The notes beneath the pieces are model-generated. The model saw only the letters and a program-made list of their open reading frames with translations, did no database searches and was not told where the DNA came from. A DNA stretch of 64,000 nucleotides from positions 2,020,001-2,084,000 of the forward strand of contig NC_087181.1 of NCBI RefSeq assembly GCF_035594125.1. Direction: 5' to 3'. The position numbers and the translations under genes are program-made. Positions 37,037 through 51,777 of this stretch are shown in pieces. The DNA is from Scylla paramamosain. Lineage: Eukaryota > Arthropoda > Malacostraca > Decapoda > Portunidae. Numbering within the stretch: the first letter of the stretch is position 1; each line of letters begins with the position of its first letter.

Positions 37037-37399
37037 TTTCCTTCCTAATATTTTCGTTGGTTCAAAATAACAGACGGTTACAGACATTTCTTTTTGATAT
37101 ATTTTTTGCGCAGACGTGTTACATTTTGTTGTCTGTGAATGAAGTTTAACCCTTTCCTCGGATGTTGTAATTCCTATCGTAGCTTAGAGAGGGAGAGGGA
37201 GAGGGCAGTAATGGGGGATGGCAGGGAGGAATAGGGATAAGGACAGGGCGATGTGTAGTGATGGGCAGGAGTAAGCCAGAAAAAAAGTCTAATGTAGCAC
37301 CAAGATTGACAGAATCATTCGTTCACTTCATACGCAAGGAGACTTTGGCGGAGGACTCGGGCTGTACTTAAATCCGCCTCCTGCCACGTGGAAAGAGAA
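37037..37399. other. Unique sequence, no gene seen
   Basis: A GAGAGG run lies at about 37186-37205; otherwise nothing recognised. Confidence 0.45.
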
Positions 37400-38300
37400 G
37401 TTAAAAAATAGAAATGTGAGTAACTTAGATTCTAGGCAGTGAGTAAAATGGGATCATAGGAAAAAAAATGTGTGATGAATGAGAGACAGATGTATAAAGG
37501 AGTGTGGACTGTATCGTGAGTTTCTGGTTTAGTTCATAAATTTAAAGGAATTGTGAGGGAGCAACTTATATATTTGGCATTAGGTGGTAATTAATGGAAT
37601 AAGGAAATGTTCGATAAATGTAAGACAAAAAAAGAAAAGAAAAGAAAAAAAATATAGATTTTGCATGCAAGAAGTAATTTGTATTCTAGGCAGCAAATTG
37701 AAGGTAATCAAGGGATTTTCTTTTCTTAATGATGGACAGGAAAATTTAGCCCGTTGATTTTACTGAGTGTGCTTCCAACTTTAAGAAAAAAAAAATAAAG
37801 AACAGAAGAGTTGCAAGGAAACAATTTGGATTGCTGGCAGTAAATGGAAGCTAATCAGGCAGAACCTCTTTTGTGAATGATAGAGTAATGTGTATGATAT
37901 GTGTGAAGGTAAAATTTATGAGAAGTAATCTGCGTAGGCCAGTCAGCTGCTAAATCAATGAATACGTTAGAAAGATAAATAAATTGTCTGGGCATAACAT
38001 GACTTTTAAATAAAAGATGGAAACTGATGAAAATGTATTCTATCGAATGATGGAGACACGTGCATGATGAATGTGAAGTGAGATAGGAAATAGATCGTCA
38101 GATGATTGTTGGTATGCAAATATTGTGCAAATATGATGTAAATTTCAGGCAGTAAATGAAACTGATTTAGAAGAGTTCTGTTATTAAAATATTCAAGCAA
38201 ATATGTGATAAATGTGACCTAAAAGTTTAGTTCATAGATGTTAAAGGCAATATGTAGAAGTTCAAATATGATAAGTAGTTCATAGTAGGAGAGAAATGTA
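37400..38300. repeat. Diverged tandem array, about 140-bp period
   Basis: The block TTCTAGGCAGYAAATGGAAG with a GGTAATCAGG-like continuation recurs near 37430, 37580, 37685, 37833, 38010 and 38145, with distances of about 110-170 bases. The block TTTAGTTCATA(A/G)ATKTTAAAGG occurs at 37531 and 38226, and AATGATGGA-type words follow each copy. The units are old and AT-rich. No protein encoded. Confidence 0.7.
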
Positions 38301-38639
38301 GTTTGAATATAAAATCCTGAGGTGAGAATGTAGGTCAAAGTTTCCTAAGCAAAATGGTGTGGTGCAGGTCTGTCCTCGCACTCCCCTGAGGCTCAGAGAC
38401 ATCGTGTACAGTCACGGTCACATGGTCATGGGCACATAAATTGGAGAAAATAAATGTTCATCTTTCTTCCGGCCAAAAAAAGTGACGGAAAGAGTGAAAA
38501 AAAAATAATGCCAATTAATTTCCGCAGATGTCTTAGCAGCTCATGGGACTGCTTAATTTCGGAACTCTCTACCTATTTTTATTTCCCTTCTTCCTAAGAC
38601 ACATTTTTTGGAGATGAGCACTAACACTCTCCTTATTAA

Positions 38640-38870
38640 ATTTGATAACTAATAGGTTTTCAGCATAACAGTATTTCAGAAGGAGAAAAAGTGCGAACAG
38701 TAGGAAAAAAAAAAGACTGGTAGAGAGTTTATGACTGTACCCTTATTTCAGATTTGGTGACAGTTTCCTTAGATAACCTGGGAACACAGAGGTTTTAAGT
38801 AGAGCAGAATATTTCAGATTGAGGAAAACACAAAATACAGTCGAAGTTAGTGGAGAAGTTTATTAGACAT
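38640..38870. repeat. Diverged tandem pair, 137-bp spacing
   Basis: AGGTTTTCAGC at about 38655 and AGGTTTTAAGT at about 38791 each lead into ATTTCAGA..GGA.AAA, an ACAGT word, and GAGAAGTTTATTAGA / GAGAGTTTATGA. Confidence 0.55.
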
Positions 38871-39237
38871 CTGACCTTGGCTCTACCTGAAGTAAATTGC
38901 CTGACTTACGAGCTGGGAAGTAAGGGTGTAAATAACGTCGAGTTGTTTTGCGACTTGAATTTAAATCGATGACATGTTGTTCATTAATTTTTTACCTTTT
39001 TTATTTTTCTCTCGTTTTTCGCTTGTTTGTGGAGTTTTCACTCGACTTGCTGGAGATGATTAACGAATGAAAGGTTAAAGGCGCCGTGCTGTTTGCTTTT
39101 CCAGTCGTCCTCTTAAATAATTCCCAAACGATGTATTTATTTATTTACTTATTCATTTTTTTTTTATCTTTTCACCTTTCCTAACTTCTTAAACTATATA
39201 AATTCATGTTACGTAGTTTTACAAGAGCAAAGAGAAC

Positions 39238-39240
<3 letters not shown>
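38871..39240. other. Unique sequence, no gene seen
   Basis: Mixed to AT-rich; T-run near 39159. Confidence 0.45.

Positions 39241-39324
<84 letters not shown>
39241..39324. repeat. (AC)n microsatellite
   Basis: Perfect AC run of 42 units. Confidence 0.98.
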
Positions 39325-39326
<2 letters not shown>

Positions 39327-39562
39327 ATGACACATGGAGTGGCAGACTGAATAATTAACCTGGTGTCGTGTGTACCTTTGGCCAGTCTGGCAACGCTGAC
39401 ATTACCAACATTACTGCGCCAAAACATGCTTTATATCAGTCTTTTTGGAAAACTAACAATAAATGCAACGATAATAGATACATAAATATGTATGAAAATA
39501 GATTTATGAATAATAGATAAATACAGTGCTGATGAATTTGCTGGTGAATTTGATTCTGATGA

Positions 39563-40042
<480 letters not shown>

Positions 40043-40044
<2 letters not shown>

Positions 40045-41166
40045 TGATAGTAATAATCGCAAAGAAAATATTCATAGTTTATTTACAGAGTAATAATTAA
40101 CAGCAATCAACAATTACAGTATGAATAAGTATGCACCTCTGTTTTAACAATAACAGCTACTGAACTAGTACTTGTTAATTACAGGCAACCACTAATAATA
40201 ATTTCTCTTTGGTAATCCATAAACAAACTACAATTTTCTCTGTTATTTGTATGTAACATTTTCCTTTCTCCCTCCCATAGGTAAGCGATGGTTGCTCACT
40301 AGGCAGTCTACACCTGGTGAGTTGATGCATTTCTCTACTGTCTTGCCCTTAAACGTGTACTGAAGGTCACGGTGGCCAGACTTGTGTGGGCAGCACGGGA
40401 TTGCTGCCACAGGTCAAAGGGGCAACAGTCTTTTTCTTCCTCTCACTCTTGATATAAGCTTCTTTCCTGTTTCGGGGTATTTCTGTTGGAATTATGGTTA
40501 TTATTTTTTTCCTTGTTCTTGTTCTTATTGTTTTCGTTTTTGTTCTTGTTTTTCTTTTGAATTCCTCCTTCTCTTACTTCTTAGTCTTTTTGTTTTTCTT
40601 TCACTTTGTCTTCTTTTACTTCGTCTTGTTCCGAGTTGTTTTAATAATTCAGTTACCTCATACTGTATTCGTCCATTACTTTTTTCCGATGTTCTTTTTG
40701 TTTTTGTTTTATGTAAGTATTGTCTTTTTTACGGCCTTTTATAATTGACTTCTTTTTCATGTTCATCCTTCTGTGGTCCTTACTTACTACTCGGTGTTCC
40801 AGTATCGTGTTTTATACGTATTCACTTTTCTTTCCCTTTTCACTGCATCAAACAACTACACTCTTCCCATTTTCCGTGCAACAAACATTCTTTTTAACTC
40901 TTGAGAACTTCTTTTTCTTCTCCTTTCATCTCTTTGATTCTTCCTCCCTCGATCTTTACTTCTGACTTCTTTTTTTCCCGCCAGACAACTAACTCTTCTG
41001 TCACTAACCTCCTGCTCTTTCAAAATCGACCTTCTATTCTTCCCTTCTGTTGCCTTTGCTCCGTCTTTCCACATTCTCATCCTTAAAGGCAGACTTCTGT
41101 ATCCTCCTTCGCCATTAGACTTATCTGTGATCTCCATCTGAGGTATCCTGATGCAGTCCCTCCCCT
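40043..41166. other. T/C-rich unique sequence
   Basis: 40043-40380 AT-rich and mixed; 40480-41100 strongly T/C-rich with TTCTTGTT words. Phe/Leu-rich open frames follow from composition only. Confidence 0.5.
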
Positions 41167-41780
41167 TCGCTGTTGTTGGGAGGGAGGGAGGGAAAGGGAG
41201 GCGAGGTGGGGAGACGAAACAGAGGGAGAGGATGGGAGAGATTGAGGAGTACGTGAGGCAGATAGGCAAAGACAAAGAGAAGAAAGAGGCAGGGAGTGGA
41301 AGGTAGAGAAACGGGTGCAGGAAAGGACAGGAAGGGGAGACAGAGTAGGAATGAAATTGGAGAATGGAAGGAATGGAGGAAGGAGGGAAGGAAGCGGCCA
41401 AAGAAACGAGGAAGACAAGGAAATGAAACTGAAGGAGGGATACACGAAAACAAGGCAAGGAGGAAAGTAAAACACAGTGAAGGAAAGAAAGGGAAGTGAA
41501 AGAAAAACGAATGGAGATGAAGGAGGGAAAAAAGACTGAGGGAGAGAAGAAAAGAAAGTAGAAAAGACGAGATCAAGCAAAGTAAGTGAGGGAAAGAAAC
41601 AGAATAGAAGAAAAGAGAGAGAGAGGGAGGAAGGGAGGGAGGGGAGGAGAGTAGGAGGGGGAATTATTCCTGATGCGGTGAGGAAAGTGGTGAGGATGGG
41701 GAGGGAGTGAAGAAGGGGAGAGGGTGGGAAGTGGAAGGGATGTGAAGGGAGGGGAGGGAAGGGGAGGGGAGAAACTCTTA
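41167..41780. repeat. Long polypurine (GGGA/GGAAG) tract
   Basis: About 610 bases of mostly G and A on the plus strand, directly after a T/C-rich stretch, so strand asymmetry flips near 41166. The 303-codon minus-strand frame covering it (Pro/Ser/Leu/Phe-rich) is not a gene. Confidence 0.88.
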
Positions 41781-41913
41781 CGTCACGACGCGTCTGGGAG
41801 CGGGGAGGAATTCTTACATGGTAATGGTGTCCTTCATTCCTCCCCGCCTCTCTCTCTTCTTCCCTCCCCTTCACTTCTCCCTGTCCTTCCCTGTTCTTCC
41901 CCTCCACTTCTTC

Positions 41914-41914
<1 letters not shown>

Positions 41915-41998
<84 letters not shown>
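41915..41998. repeat. (AC)n microsatellite
   Basis: Perfect AC run of 42 units. Confidence 0.98.
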
Positions 41999-42538
<540 letters not shown>

Positions 42539-42557
42539 ACAGTCTTCGTCCCATTAC

Positions 42558-42558
<1 letters not shown>

Positions 42559-42608
<50 letters not shown>

Positions 42609-42638
42609 TCGCGCGCGCGTGTGTGTGTGCGTGTGCGC
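42559..42638. repeat. GT run with CG insert
   Basis: GT 42559-42607, then a GTCGCGCGCGCGTG segment and GT/GC mixture; mostly alternating purine/pyrimidine. Confidence 0.95.
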
Positions 42639-43071
<433 letters not shown>

Positions 43072-43085
43072 TATGAATATGTTTC

Positions 43086-43212
<127 letters not shown>

Positions 43213-43296
43213 AGGTAAATCATGTAACTGCAAGTCTGCATCAAGTATAAAATAAAAGCTATATAGCTGTCAAGCAAATATCTTAACTCACATGAT

Positions 43297-43368
43297 AAAA
43301 AATAAATAAATAAATAAATAAATTATGGGAGGGTTAATTATTTGTGCTATTGTTGTTGATATTGTTGA

Positions 43369-43425
<57 letters not shown>

Positions 43426-43432
43426 CGTTGTT
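43297..43432. repeat. (AAAT)n and (TTG)n runs
   Basis: AAAT at 43297-43323, then TTG with ATG variants at 43350-43432. Confidence 0.95.
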
Positions 43433-43659
43433 ATGTTTTATAATTGGTTTTTACTATATTTAATTTGGGAGTTACCTGTTTATATATATTTTTTATGATA
43501 TTATGTACTAGTTCATTATATTTGTTGTTGTTGTACCTGGAAATGCTAGTGTGTTATTTGTGTAGTTGATAATGATGATGGTGCGCGTCACGTATCAAAT
43601 TACAACACGCAATTATGGTGTAGGTCTGGACTGGTGTACATGTGATGAAGCTTAAATGC

Positions 43660-43670
43660 ATTATTATTAC

Positions 43671-43752
<82 letters not shown>
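43660..43752. repeat. (ATT)n microsatellite
   Basis: About 30 ATT units with one ACT variant near the left end. Confidence 0.97.
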
Positions 43753-43869
43753 CTTCTTTTTCATAGATTACCGTGACAGTAATGTAAAGATGTAACCACG
43801 TCGACATTTCATTATAAAAGCTTATAGTCAGCAAGAGGAAAGCAATTTGTACGTAGATGTTTTAAATTA

Positions 43870-44146
43870 CTTATATTTCTTTCTTTTTTTTTTTTTTTTT
43901 GTATTGTCCATTGTTCACGTATTAGGAATTACGACTTGCTTTTCGTTCTTATTCAATTTTTCAGTATTGTAGTTTATGGAAAGTACATCATTTAAACATT
44001 TTTTTTTTTATATATTGTACGTCTTTCATTATTTTCTTTATATTTGTAATCTTTCTTCTTCATATCTTTAAGCGTCTTTTTCACATATTAGGGAGGGTGA
44101 ATTTTTATTTTTTTCCTTTTCTAAACATTCATACTTGCACCCTATA

Positions 44147-44245
<99 letters not shown>

Positions 44246-44605
44246 CTTTTTGTATTAACTTCTTTGTTTGTAATCTTTCTTTTCATATATTTTAGCGTCT
44301 TTTTTCTCATACTTGCGATCATTAATTCAATCTTTCCTTAGTAAAAAACATCCTTAGTCGTGTTCTACGGAACATACATTCTTCATGCGTTAGTTTCCTT
44401 ATCTATGTAATATTTTGCCTTCATAGTTTTAGACGTCTTTTTATCCACATTTCAGGAATCATCCATTGTATTTTTTACTAAAGACATCCATATATATAGT
44501 CAACAGAAAACTACATAATTTCTGCATTTCTTTTACATGCCTCATCATTTCCTTGTTTCTTTATATATGTAGTCTTTAGCCTTTGTATTTTAAGGATCAT
44601 GAGTC
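43870..44605. repeat. Diverged tandem array, about 140-bp period, split by AT run
   Basis: The block TTTGTAATCTTTCTT...ATATYTTTAAGCGTCTTTTT recurs near 44040, 44265, 44403 and 44563, steps of about 137-160 once the AT run (44149-44242) is subtracted. A second block, TTAATTCAATTTTT..AGTA, with ACGGAA.GTACATCATT-like sequence, recurs near 43950, 44320 and 44465. Old and AT-rich; no ORF. Confidence 0.65.
44149..44242. repeat. (AT)n microsatellite
   Basis: 47 AT units lying inside one unit of the tandem array. Confidence 0.98.
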
Positions 44606-44617
44606 TTGTTCCTGTTT

Positions 44618-44656
44618 TCCTTCCTTCCTTCCTTCCTTCCTTCCTTCCTTCCTTCT
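44618..44656. repeat. (TTCC)n microsatellite
   Basis: About nine TTCC units. Confidence 0.95.
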
Positions 44657-44764
44657 TTCCTCGTCTTGTGTGTAACTTTCTCTCACTCACTCGTCCCTTA
44701 AACTGAAGAGTCTCGTTATAATTGTGTGTTTGAGCTTTTCCTCTCTCCCAGTTCTAATACCTAA

Positions 44765-44873
<109 letters not shown>

Positions 44874-44953
44874 TCTGTGTATCGTGCACACCCTCACTTC
44901 CCTTTTCAATTTCTACTTAACTTGTATTTATCCCTCTCCTTTTACTCGTTTTC

Positions 44954-45186
44954 CTCCTCCTCCTCCTCCTCCTTCTCTTTCTCTTTTCCTGTCTTTCATT
45001 TTTTGTCATCATGTTACTCCTTCCTTGTCTGCTTCTCCTTCCTCTCCTCATCTTTCCCTCCTTTCTCCTCCTCCTCCTCCTCTTCCTTTCTCCTCCTCCT
45101 CCTCCTCCTCCTCCTCCTCCTCCTCCTCCTCCTCCTCCTCCTCCTCCTCCTCCTCCTCCTCCTCCTCCTCCTCCTCCTCCTCCTCC
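44954..45186. repeat. (CTC)n arrays in a pyrimidine-rich tract
   Basis: CTC at 44954-44972, 45068-45082 and 45090-45186 within C/T-rich DNA. Ser, Pro, Leu and Gly frames are artefacts. Confidence 0.95.
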
Positions 45187-45934
45187 GTCATTTCCTGCCT
45201 GGTAGAGTTTCACCATTTCGTCCTCCTCCAGATCTCACCTTTATCACTTTCTGCTTCTTTCATCATGCGTTATTAAGAACTCAGATCTCGATGAGTGTGC
45301 ATGTCTTTGGCGGGGAATGAAAGGGAAATGGAAGGCTGCTGTATCCTGAGGCTTTTAATACACTGCTACTTGTCGATATTATATTGGTGGTTATATAAAT
45401 ATCTGGGGGTATTTATTGCAGTATTGAAAGCCTTAATTACATACTGGTTGCCCAGTAGTGATTTTCAGAGTTGTTTGTAATGTAACTTGTCTTTTGGTTT
45501 TATTTCGCATGTGTTTGGGAATGAATCTGGCAGCGTATTAGTTTTATCGACTGGCTTGTATCTCGACCAGAACTGATTGGCATAATGCACTGACCTCATT
45601 CCCAGTATCAGGAAAGGCCAATGGTGGAGATGCCAAGTGTTGGGCGGCGGGGCTTATCATCGTGTCAAAACAGCTCACATTCAGTGTTTGCCTGAACGCG
45701 AACGTCTCTATTTTTCATAGATCGACCCTCACATGTTTATGTCGCTCAATTCCCACTCGGACTTTAAATTTGCAGTGTTTTGATTCATCATTCCGACACT
45801 CCGATGCACCCTGACACCCACACACCTTGACACACCCCTGCCACGCGGCCCCAGGGTCATGTGTAAATTATAACTGTTGTTAGCCGCCATGTTTATATCA
45901 GTAGTTGAGGGGGAAGGGGATGCTGAAGTGACAG
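45187..45934. other. Unique sequence, no gene seen
   Basis: Mixed. No coding frame supported. Confidence 0.45.
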
Positions 45935-45980
45935 ACACCACCAACACCACTACCACCATCACCACCACCGCCGCCGCCAG
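45935..45980. repeat. (CCA/CCG)n imperfect microsatellite
   Basis: CCA, ACC and CCG triplets. Confidence 0.85.
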
Positions 45981-47896
45981 CTGGTGAGTGGCGGGGGCGC
46001 CAGGGGAGGCAGCAGCAGGGGAGACGCTTCCATTCCATGGCTCCGAGCCAGGCTGAGAGGGCCGAGCTCCCTGCCGCGCTCCCCAGTGTACTGTTGATGT
46101 CCAATTCATTCTCTTAATATAATCTCTCTCCTCCACTCCCTCCTGTTGTTACTCGTGAATATTCCGATATCAATCAGTTTTGAGAGCGTCCCACGCGGCC
46201 CGGGGCACCGCCGCCTGTACTGCACCGCCCCGCCCTGCCGCGCGGCCCCTCTGTCCCCGCAGCCTGGCAAGGCAGACCACCCGTCCACGCCGCCCTTACA
46301 CAAGCTGCCTGCATGCACAGTTCCTGTGTCTTACGGCTGTATCTTACAGCAGCAATATTTAAGCAGCGCAATCTGCACGTGTAGTTCTATAACAGGGCTT
46401 GCAACAGCACATCCTATGGCGTGCAGCAGCACAGCCTGTGCCATCACAGATTCATTATCATGCCTTGATATCCCGGTGTAGGCTGCCGTTGAGTTGCACC
46501 ACAACACCCTCAGCCTGTGCCTCACGGTGGGCCTGAAGCCTCGCGTCCTGTAGCACACCTAGGGTGGCGCCTGGCGGAGCCTTGCTGTGCCTGTTAGACA
46601 AATTGGAGACAGTTTTCAGCCTTGTCACATGCAACTCATTTGATAAAAATGTACTAACAACTTCCTGTAAGCGGGGCCGCAGTTCATATTTCCGTTATCC
46701 TGCACCGTGTTAAGCTTTGTGAGGAAAATTGCATAATGTTTCTTTTGTAGATTTATTTAGATGGCTCGCAGTCCCGCATTTCTAATTCCTTCTCTTCTCT
46801 CCCTCTGGCTACGCTGTCCTCTTTCCCTCTGTAATCACTATTGTGCCCTTCCCCTTTGCCTCATCATCACCACTCCCTCTCTCACCTTAATAAAAGCTCG
46901 TCTGTTTCCATCTCTTGATTTTTTTTTTTTTTTTTCAGATTTTCACCACATTTCTCCCATCCTGTTTTTCTCTGACCCAAACCCCATCATCTTTCCATCT
47001 CCATGCCGCGCCAAGCCTTCCTCCCATCGCCACACCAGATAAACCCCGATGGCTGTATAACTGCCCTACATTCCCTGCCACAACTCCATATAGTCACCCT
47101 GTGGGGCCTGGGTCGGGTCTTGCTGCATGTTTACTGCCCCAACATCCAGTGCACAATAATGGCCCAAAGTCAACAGGTGAGCACGGCAAACCGTTCCGAT
47201 TATTACACTCGTTAGTGGATACAAATTTGGGCCGAATATGAAGCCACGTTTTGAATGTTATGCTGGAGAGGGAGGGACGGAGCGAGGCTGGCTACGCGCA
47301 CTGTGTAGGAAGGAGGTGGTGAAAAGGAAGGAAGGAAAGTACTAGTGTGTGCCTTATGGATTATTATAGAAGCTAAATTCTTAATGCGTCAAGAAGACCA
47401 GCCAAGAGGAAAAAGGTGAAAAAGAAGCCATCTCAATTTACTCCGAAACTCAAGAATAAGTTGAAAGTGGTTGGCCAGTTTAGCTCAAGTCACAGGAAAA
47501 TCCGAAAGGCGTAAACGGAGAGACATGTACAAAATCCCAGAGTTTACCTGTGGAAGGAACGAAAAAGTGAGGATATTGTATAACTAGCATTAGCGAGGTT
47601 GGGAGTACAAGCCATAGGAGTGAAAGTAAATGATTGTGGTAGGGAGTAATACAGGAAGACGACGAGTAGAAACCGAATGAATGTGAAGGAAGGGACAATT
47701 ACAAAGTGAAGAATGAATAGAGCGGGTGATGAATGCTCCGGGTCACTCAGCCATAATGATGAATAGTGCAGGTTTATTGCAAGTGCGAAGAGTTGTACTG
47801 CACCATTGCATTATTTGGCCGTGGCAATTGTGATGCAATGAATGGAGACGAACTGGGCTTTATATTCAGACGGCCGTGCTTATACGCCGGGTCCTT
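45981..47896. other. Unique sequence, no gene seen
   Basis: 45990-46300 is CpG-rich, with an acceptor-like CCCCTCTGTCCCCGCAG ending near 46262. 47165-47182 has a donor-like CAACAG|GTGAGC. These cannot be joined into a gene: no continuous frame with protein character connects them. T-run near 46919-46935. Confidence 0.35.
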
Positions 47897-48059
47897 GTGT
47901 AGTGGTGATGATGGTGGTAGTGATGGTGGTGGTGGTATAGTAGTAGTAGTAGTAATCGTAGTCGTAGTCGTAGTAGGAGTAGTAGTAGTAAGTAGTAGTT
48001 GTTGTTGTTGTAATAGTAGTAGTTGTTCTACTACCACTACAGCAATACGACAACTACTG

Positions 48060-48092
<33 letters not shown>

Positions 48093-48093
48093 G

Positions 48094-48162
<69 letters not shown>

Positions 48163-48172
48163 GACCAAAAAT
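47897..48172. repeat. GTA-rich and TAC-rich inverted composite
   Basis: GTG/GTA/TCG triplets (47897-48006), a TTG patch, then a turn into TAC/ACT (48055-48162). AGTAGTTGT (48018-48026) is the exact inverse of ACAACTACT (48050-48058). A long imperfect hairpin can form on either strand. Confidence 0.92.
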
Positions 48173-48309
48173 AGCAACAATAACAACAACAACAGTAGCA
48201 TTAATGGTAACAGCAGTAACAACAACGGTACCAAACGAGAACACAACAATGATTTCCAGTAACAACATAACAAAGCAGTACAGAACAGTCATAGAAGGAA
48301 GGCTACGTG
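48173..48309. repeat. Decayed AAC/ACA triplet tract
   Basis: AACAAC and AGTAAC words continue the neighbouring triplet region. Confidence 0.6.
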
Positions 48310-48381
48310 GCTGGGAGAGAAGAGAGAAGAGAAGAGGAGAGAAGAGAAGAGGAGAGAAGAGAAGAGAGGAGAGGAGAGGAC
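48310..48381. repeat. 15-bp GAGAAGAGAAGAGGA tandem repeat
   Basis: Three to four units of 15 bases, all purine on the plus strand. Confidence 0.85.
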
Positions 48382-48610
48382 ACTGGTACATTGGTCAGTG
48401 GAGTGTGATGGTGTGGATAGCTGTGGTGCTTGGCTGGGATGGTCTCTGAGGGCAGCTGCGGCGTCCAGGACTTTAATGGGGGCGTGATGGCAGGCAGCTG
48501 GGGCAGTAATGGAGGCTGATGGTCCTGGTAATGCACGAAGAGAACTGCAATAATTTGAGTGTACGTTTTTATATGCATAGTGAGCTTGATGGTCAGTTAG
48601 AGGGCTTAAT

Positions 48611-48614
<4 letters not shown>

Positions 48615-48699
<85 letters not shown>
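48615..48699. repeat. (GA)n microsatellite
   Basis: About 42 GA units. Confidence 0.98.
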
Positions 48700-48702
<3 letters not shown>

Positions 48703-48871
48703 ATCGAACATGTTGTCAGAGGATATTGGAGAGCTGTCATGAGCGTAAGTGTTGGGCGGTGTGTGAGAGACAGAGAATTAATAATAAGCTGTAAGAAAGA
48801 GAACAAAGACCAAGGAAGGATTTGGCATTTGTTGTACATGATGGATTGTCTGAATGCCATGTAAAGATTTG

Positions 48872-49594
<723 letters not shown>

Positions 49595-49679
<85 letters not shown>
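49595..49679. repeat. (AG)n microsatellite
   Basis: AG run with one GG interruption near 49634. Confidence 0.97.
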
Positions 49680-49680
<1 letters not shown>

Positions 49681-50191
49681 CGAGGAAAAGTAATTGAAAA
49701 GAAAGTGAAAAACGAAAATGAGACTTGAAGAAGAAGGCGAAAAATAGTGACTGAGAGAAGAGGGAAGAGGGGAGAACATAATGCATCATTGACGAATTTG
49801 TAAAGTGAAGGAACCGGGGAAGAAAGAGTGTTCAGGTTATTAAGTGCGCGGACAAAAAAAAAGAGAGAGAGAAGGGAAGAAAGAAGCAGAGGAGGGAGAA
49901 CAAGGGAGATCAATGAAGGAGGGGGAAAATAAAAGAGTGAAGGCGAGGCAGTAATAATGAAAGGAAAACAAGTTAACAAGGATGTAAGAAGCGGAGGGCG
50001 ATGTGAAGCAGGTTTAATAAGAAGCGAATGGGTGTTAATTAAGAAAGGGAACAAGACTACAAGATGCGAACTCCGCCAAACACTGCCAGAAAAAACGCCT
50101 CTGTTGCTGCCACGTCTTTTTTGTTCCCCTCATCTTCCTTTGTTGTGGTTTAGGAAGTGTTTGGATACGAATTTGTTGCTAGTGGGGGGAG

Positions 50192-50194
<3 letters not shown>
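49680..50194. other. Purine-rich unique sequence
   Basis: GAAAG/GGAGA-rich on the plus strand to about 50080; gives a minus-strand Ser/Leu/Phe frame that is not a gene. Confidence 0.5.

Positions 50195-50239
<45 letters not shown>
50195..50239. repeat. (GT)n microsatellite
   Basis: About 22 GT units. Confidence 0.97.
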
Positions 50240-50243
<4 letters not shown>

Positions 50244-50469
50244 GTTTTTTCATAGTATTCGTGGTTGTTATTATTTTTTTTTACTTGTTTTATACCGAAT
50301 TTTTAGGTTGTGCGTTCTTGACTTTTAGTTTTTATTGATGATAGTTATTTTTGTGTCAGTTTGTATTTTTTTGTTAGTTTTAGGTCAGACATTTGATTTC
50401 ATGAGCGCATGAACGAGTGTGCGCATGTTACAACGGAAACATCATCTGTCACCGTCTTGTCATGTAACA
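50240..50469. other. T-rich unique sequence
   Basis: No gene or repeat recognised. Confidence 0.45.
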
Positions 50470-50615
50470 TTATAAAAAGCAATAAAAAAAAAAAAAAATG
50501 TTTTGACCCAGGGCTCGAATCCCTTCCATTACTCTCTGGCAGTGCTCTGAGGCCCCACGTGCCGCTCATTACCCGCAGCCTCACCGTGTCCCGCAGTGTC
50601 AGGAGGAACAGGTCA
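50470..50615 (-). mobile_element. Possible tRNA-derived SINE fragment
   Basis: On the minus strand GGGATTCGAGCCC (about 50509-50521) fits the RNA polymerase III B box, and a T-run (the A-run at 50485-50499 on plus) follows 12-15 bases later, as in SINE or tRNA terminators. I could not place a convincing A box or fold a full tRNA, so chance is possible. Confidence 0.2.
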
Positions 50616-50769
50616 GGCAGGGCAGCTTCTTATGTCTGTCTATACAAATAGTTCAGGTGTTAAGTAGTCCTCACATTCACAGGGTACTGCTAACTGCTGG
50701 GGCTCAAGAGGGACCACTGGTGTTCTTTAGTATTCAGAATACAAGACATGTGGAAGGAATTGATGTACT

Positions 50770-50888
<119 letters not shown>

Positions 50889-50915
50889 TTTTTTTTTAGT
50901 CCTAAGCCAGTTTCT

Positions 50916-51501
<586 letters not shown>

Positions 51502-51777
51502 ACATACATATGCATATACAGATCAACCAGATAGATAGAGAGGCAAGCAAGGTGCCAAACAAACACACAGAAAGAGGGGAGAGCAGTGAGAGAAGAGTAG
51601 ACAGTCTTGAGTTACTCGCCGCCAGTCACCCTAACACTGTACATTGATGACCCCAGTAATGCAGTGCTGTGCTTAGGGATAAGGATGTGTGGACAAAGCA
51701 AGGTGACTCATGGTAGTGTTTATCTCGCTTCGCTCTTAATGTCTGTGATGGTCAGCTCTCCTTTCTTGAACATTGTC

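Noticed and set aside
41083..41994. 303-codon minus-strand ORF
   Set aside because: Runs through a polypurine tract and an AC run; only Pro/Ser/Leu/Phe composition, no domain.
46250..47182. Exon between acceptor-like 46262 and donor-like 47176
   Set aside because: No continuous frame with coding character, and the two signals are over 900 bases apart.
47766..48449. 227-codon plus-strand ORF
   Set aside because: Mostly triplet repeats coding for Val and Leu runs.
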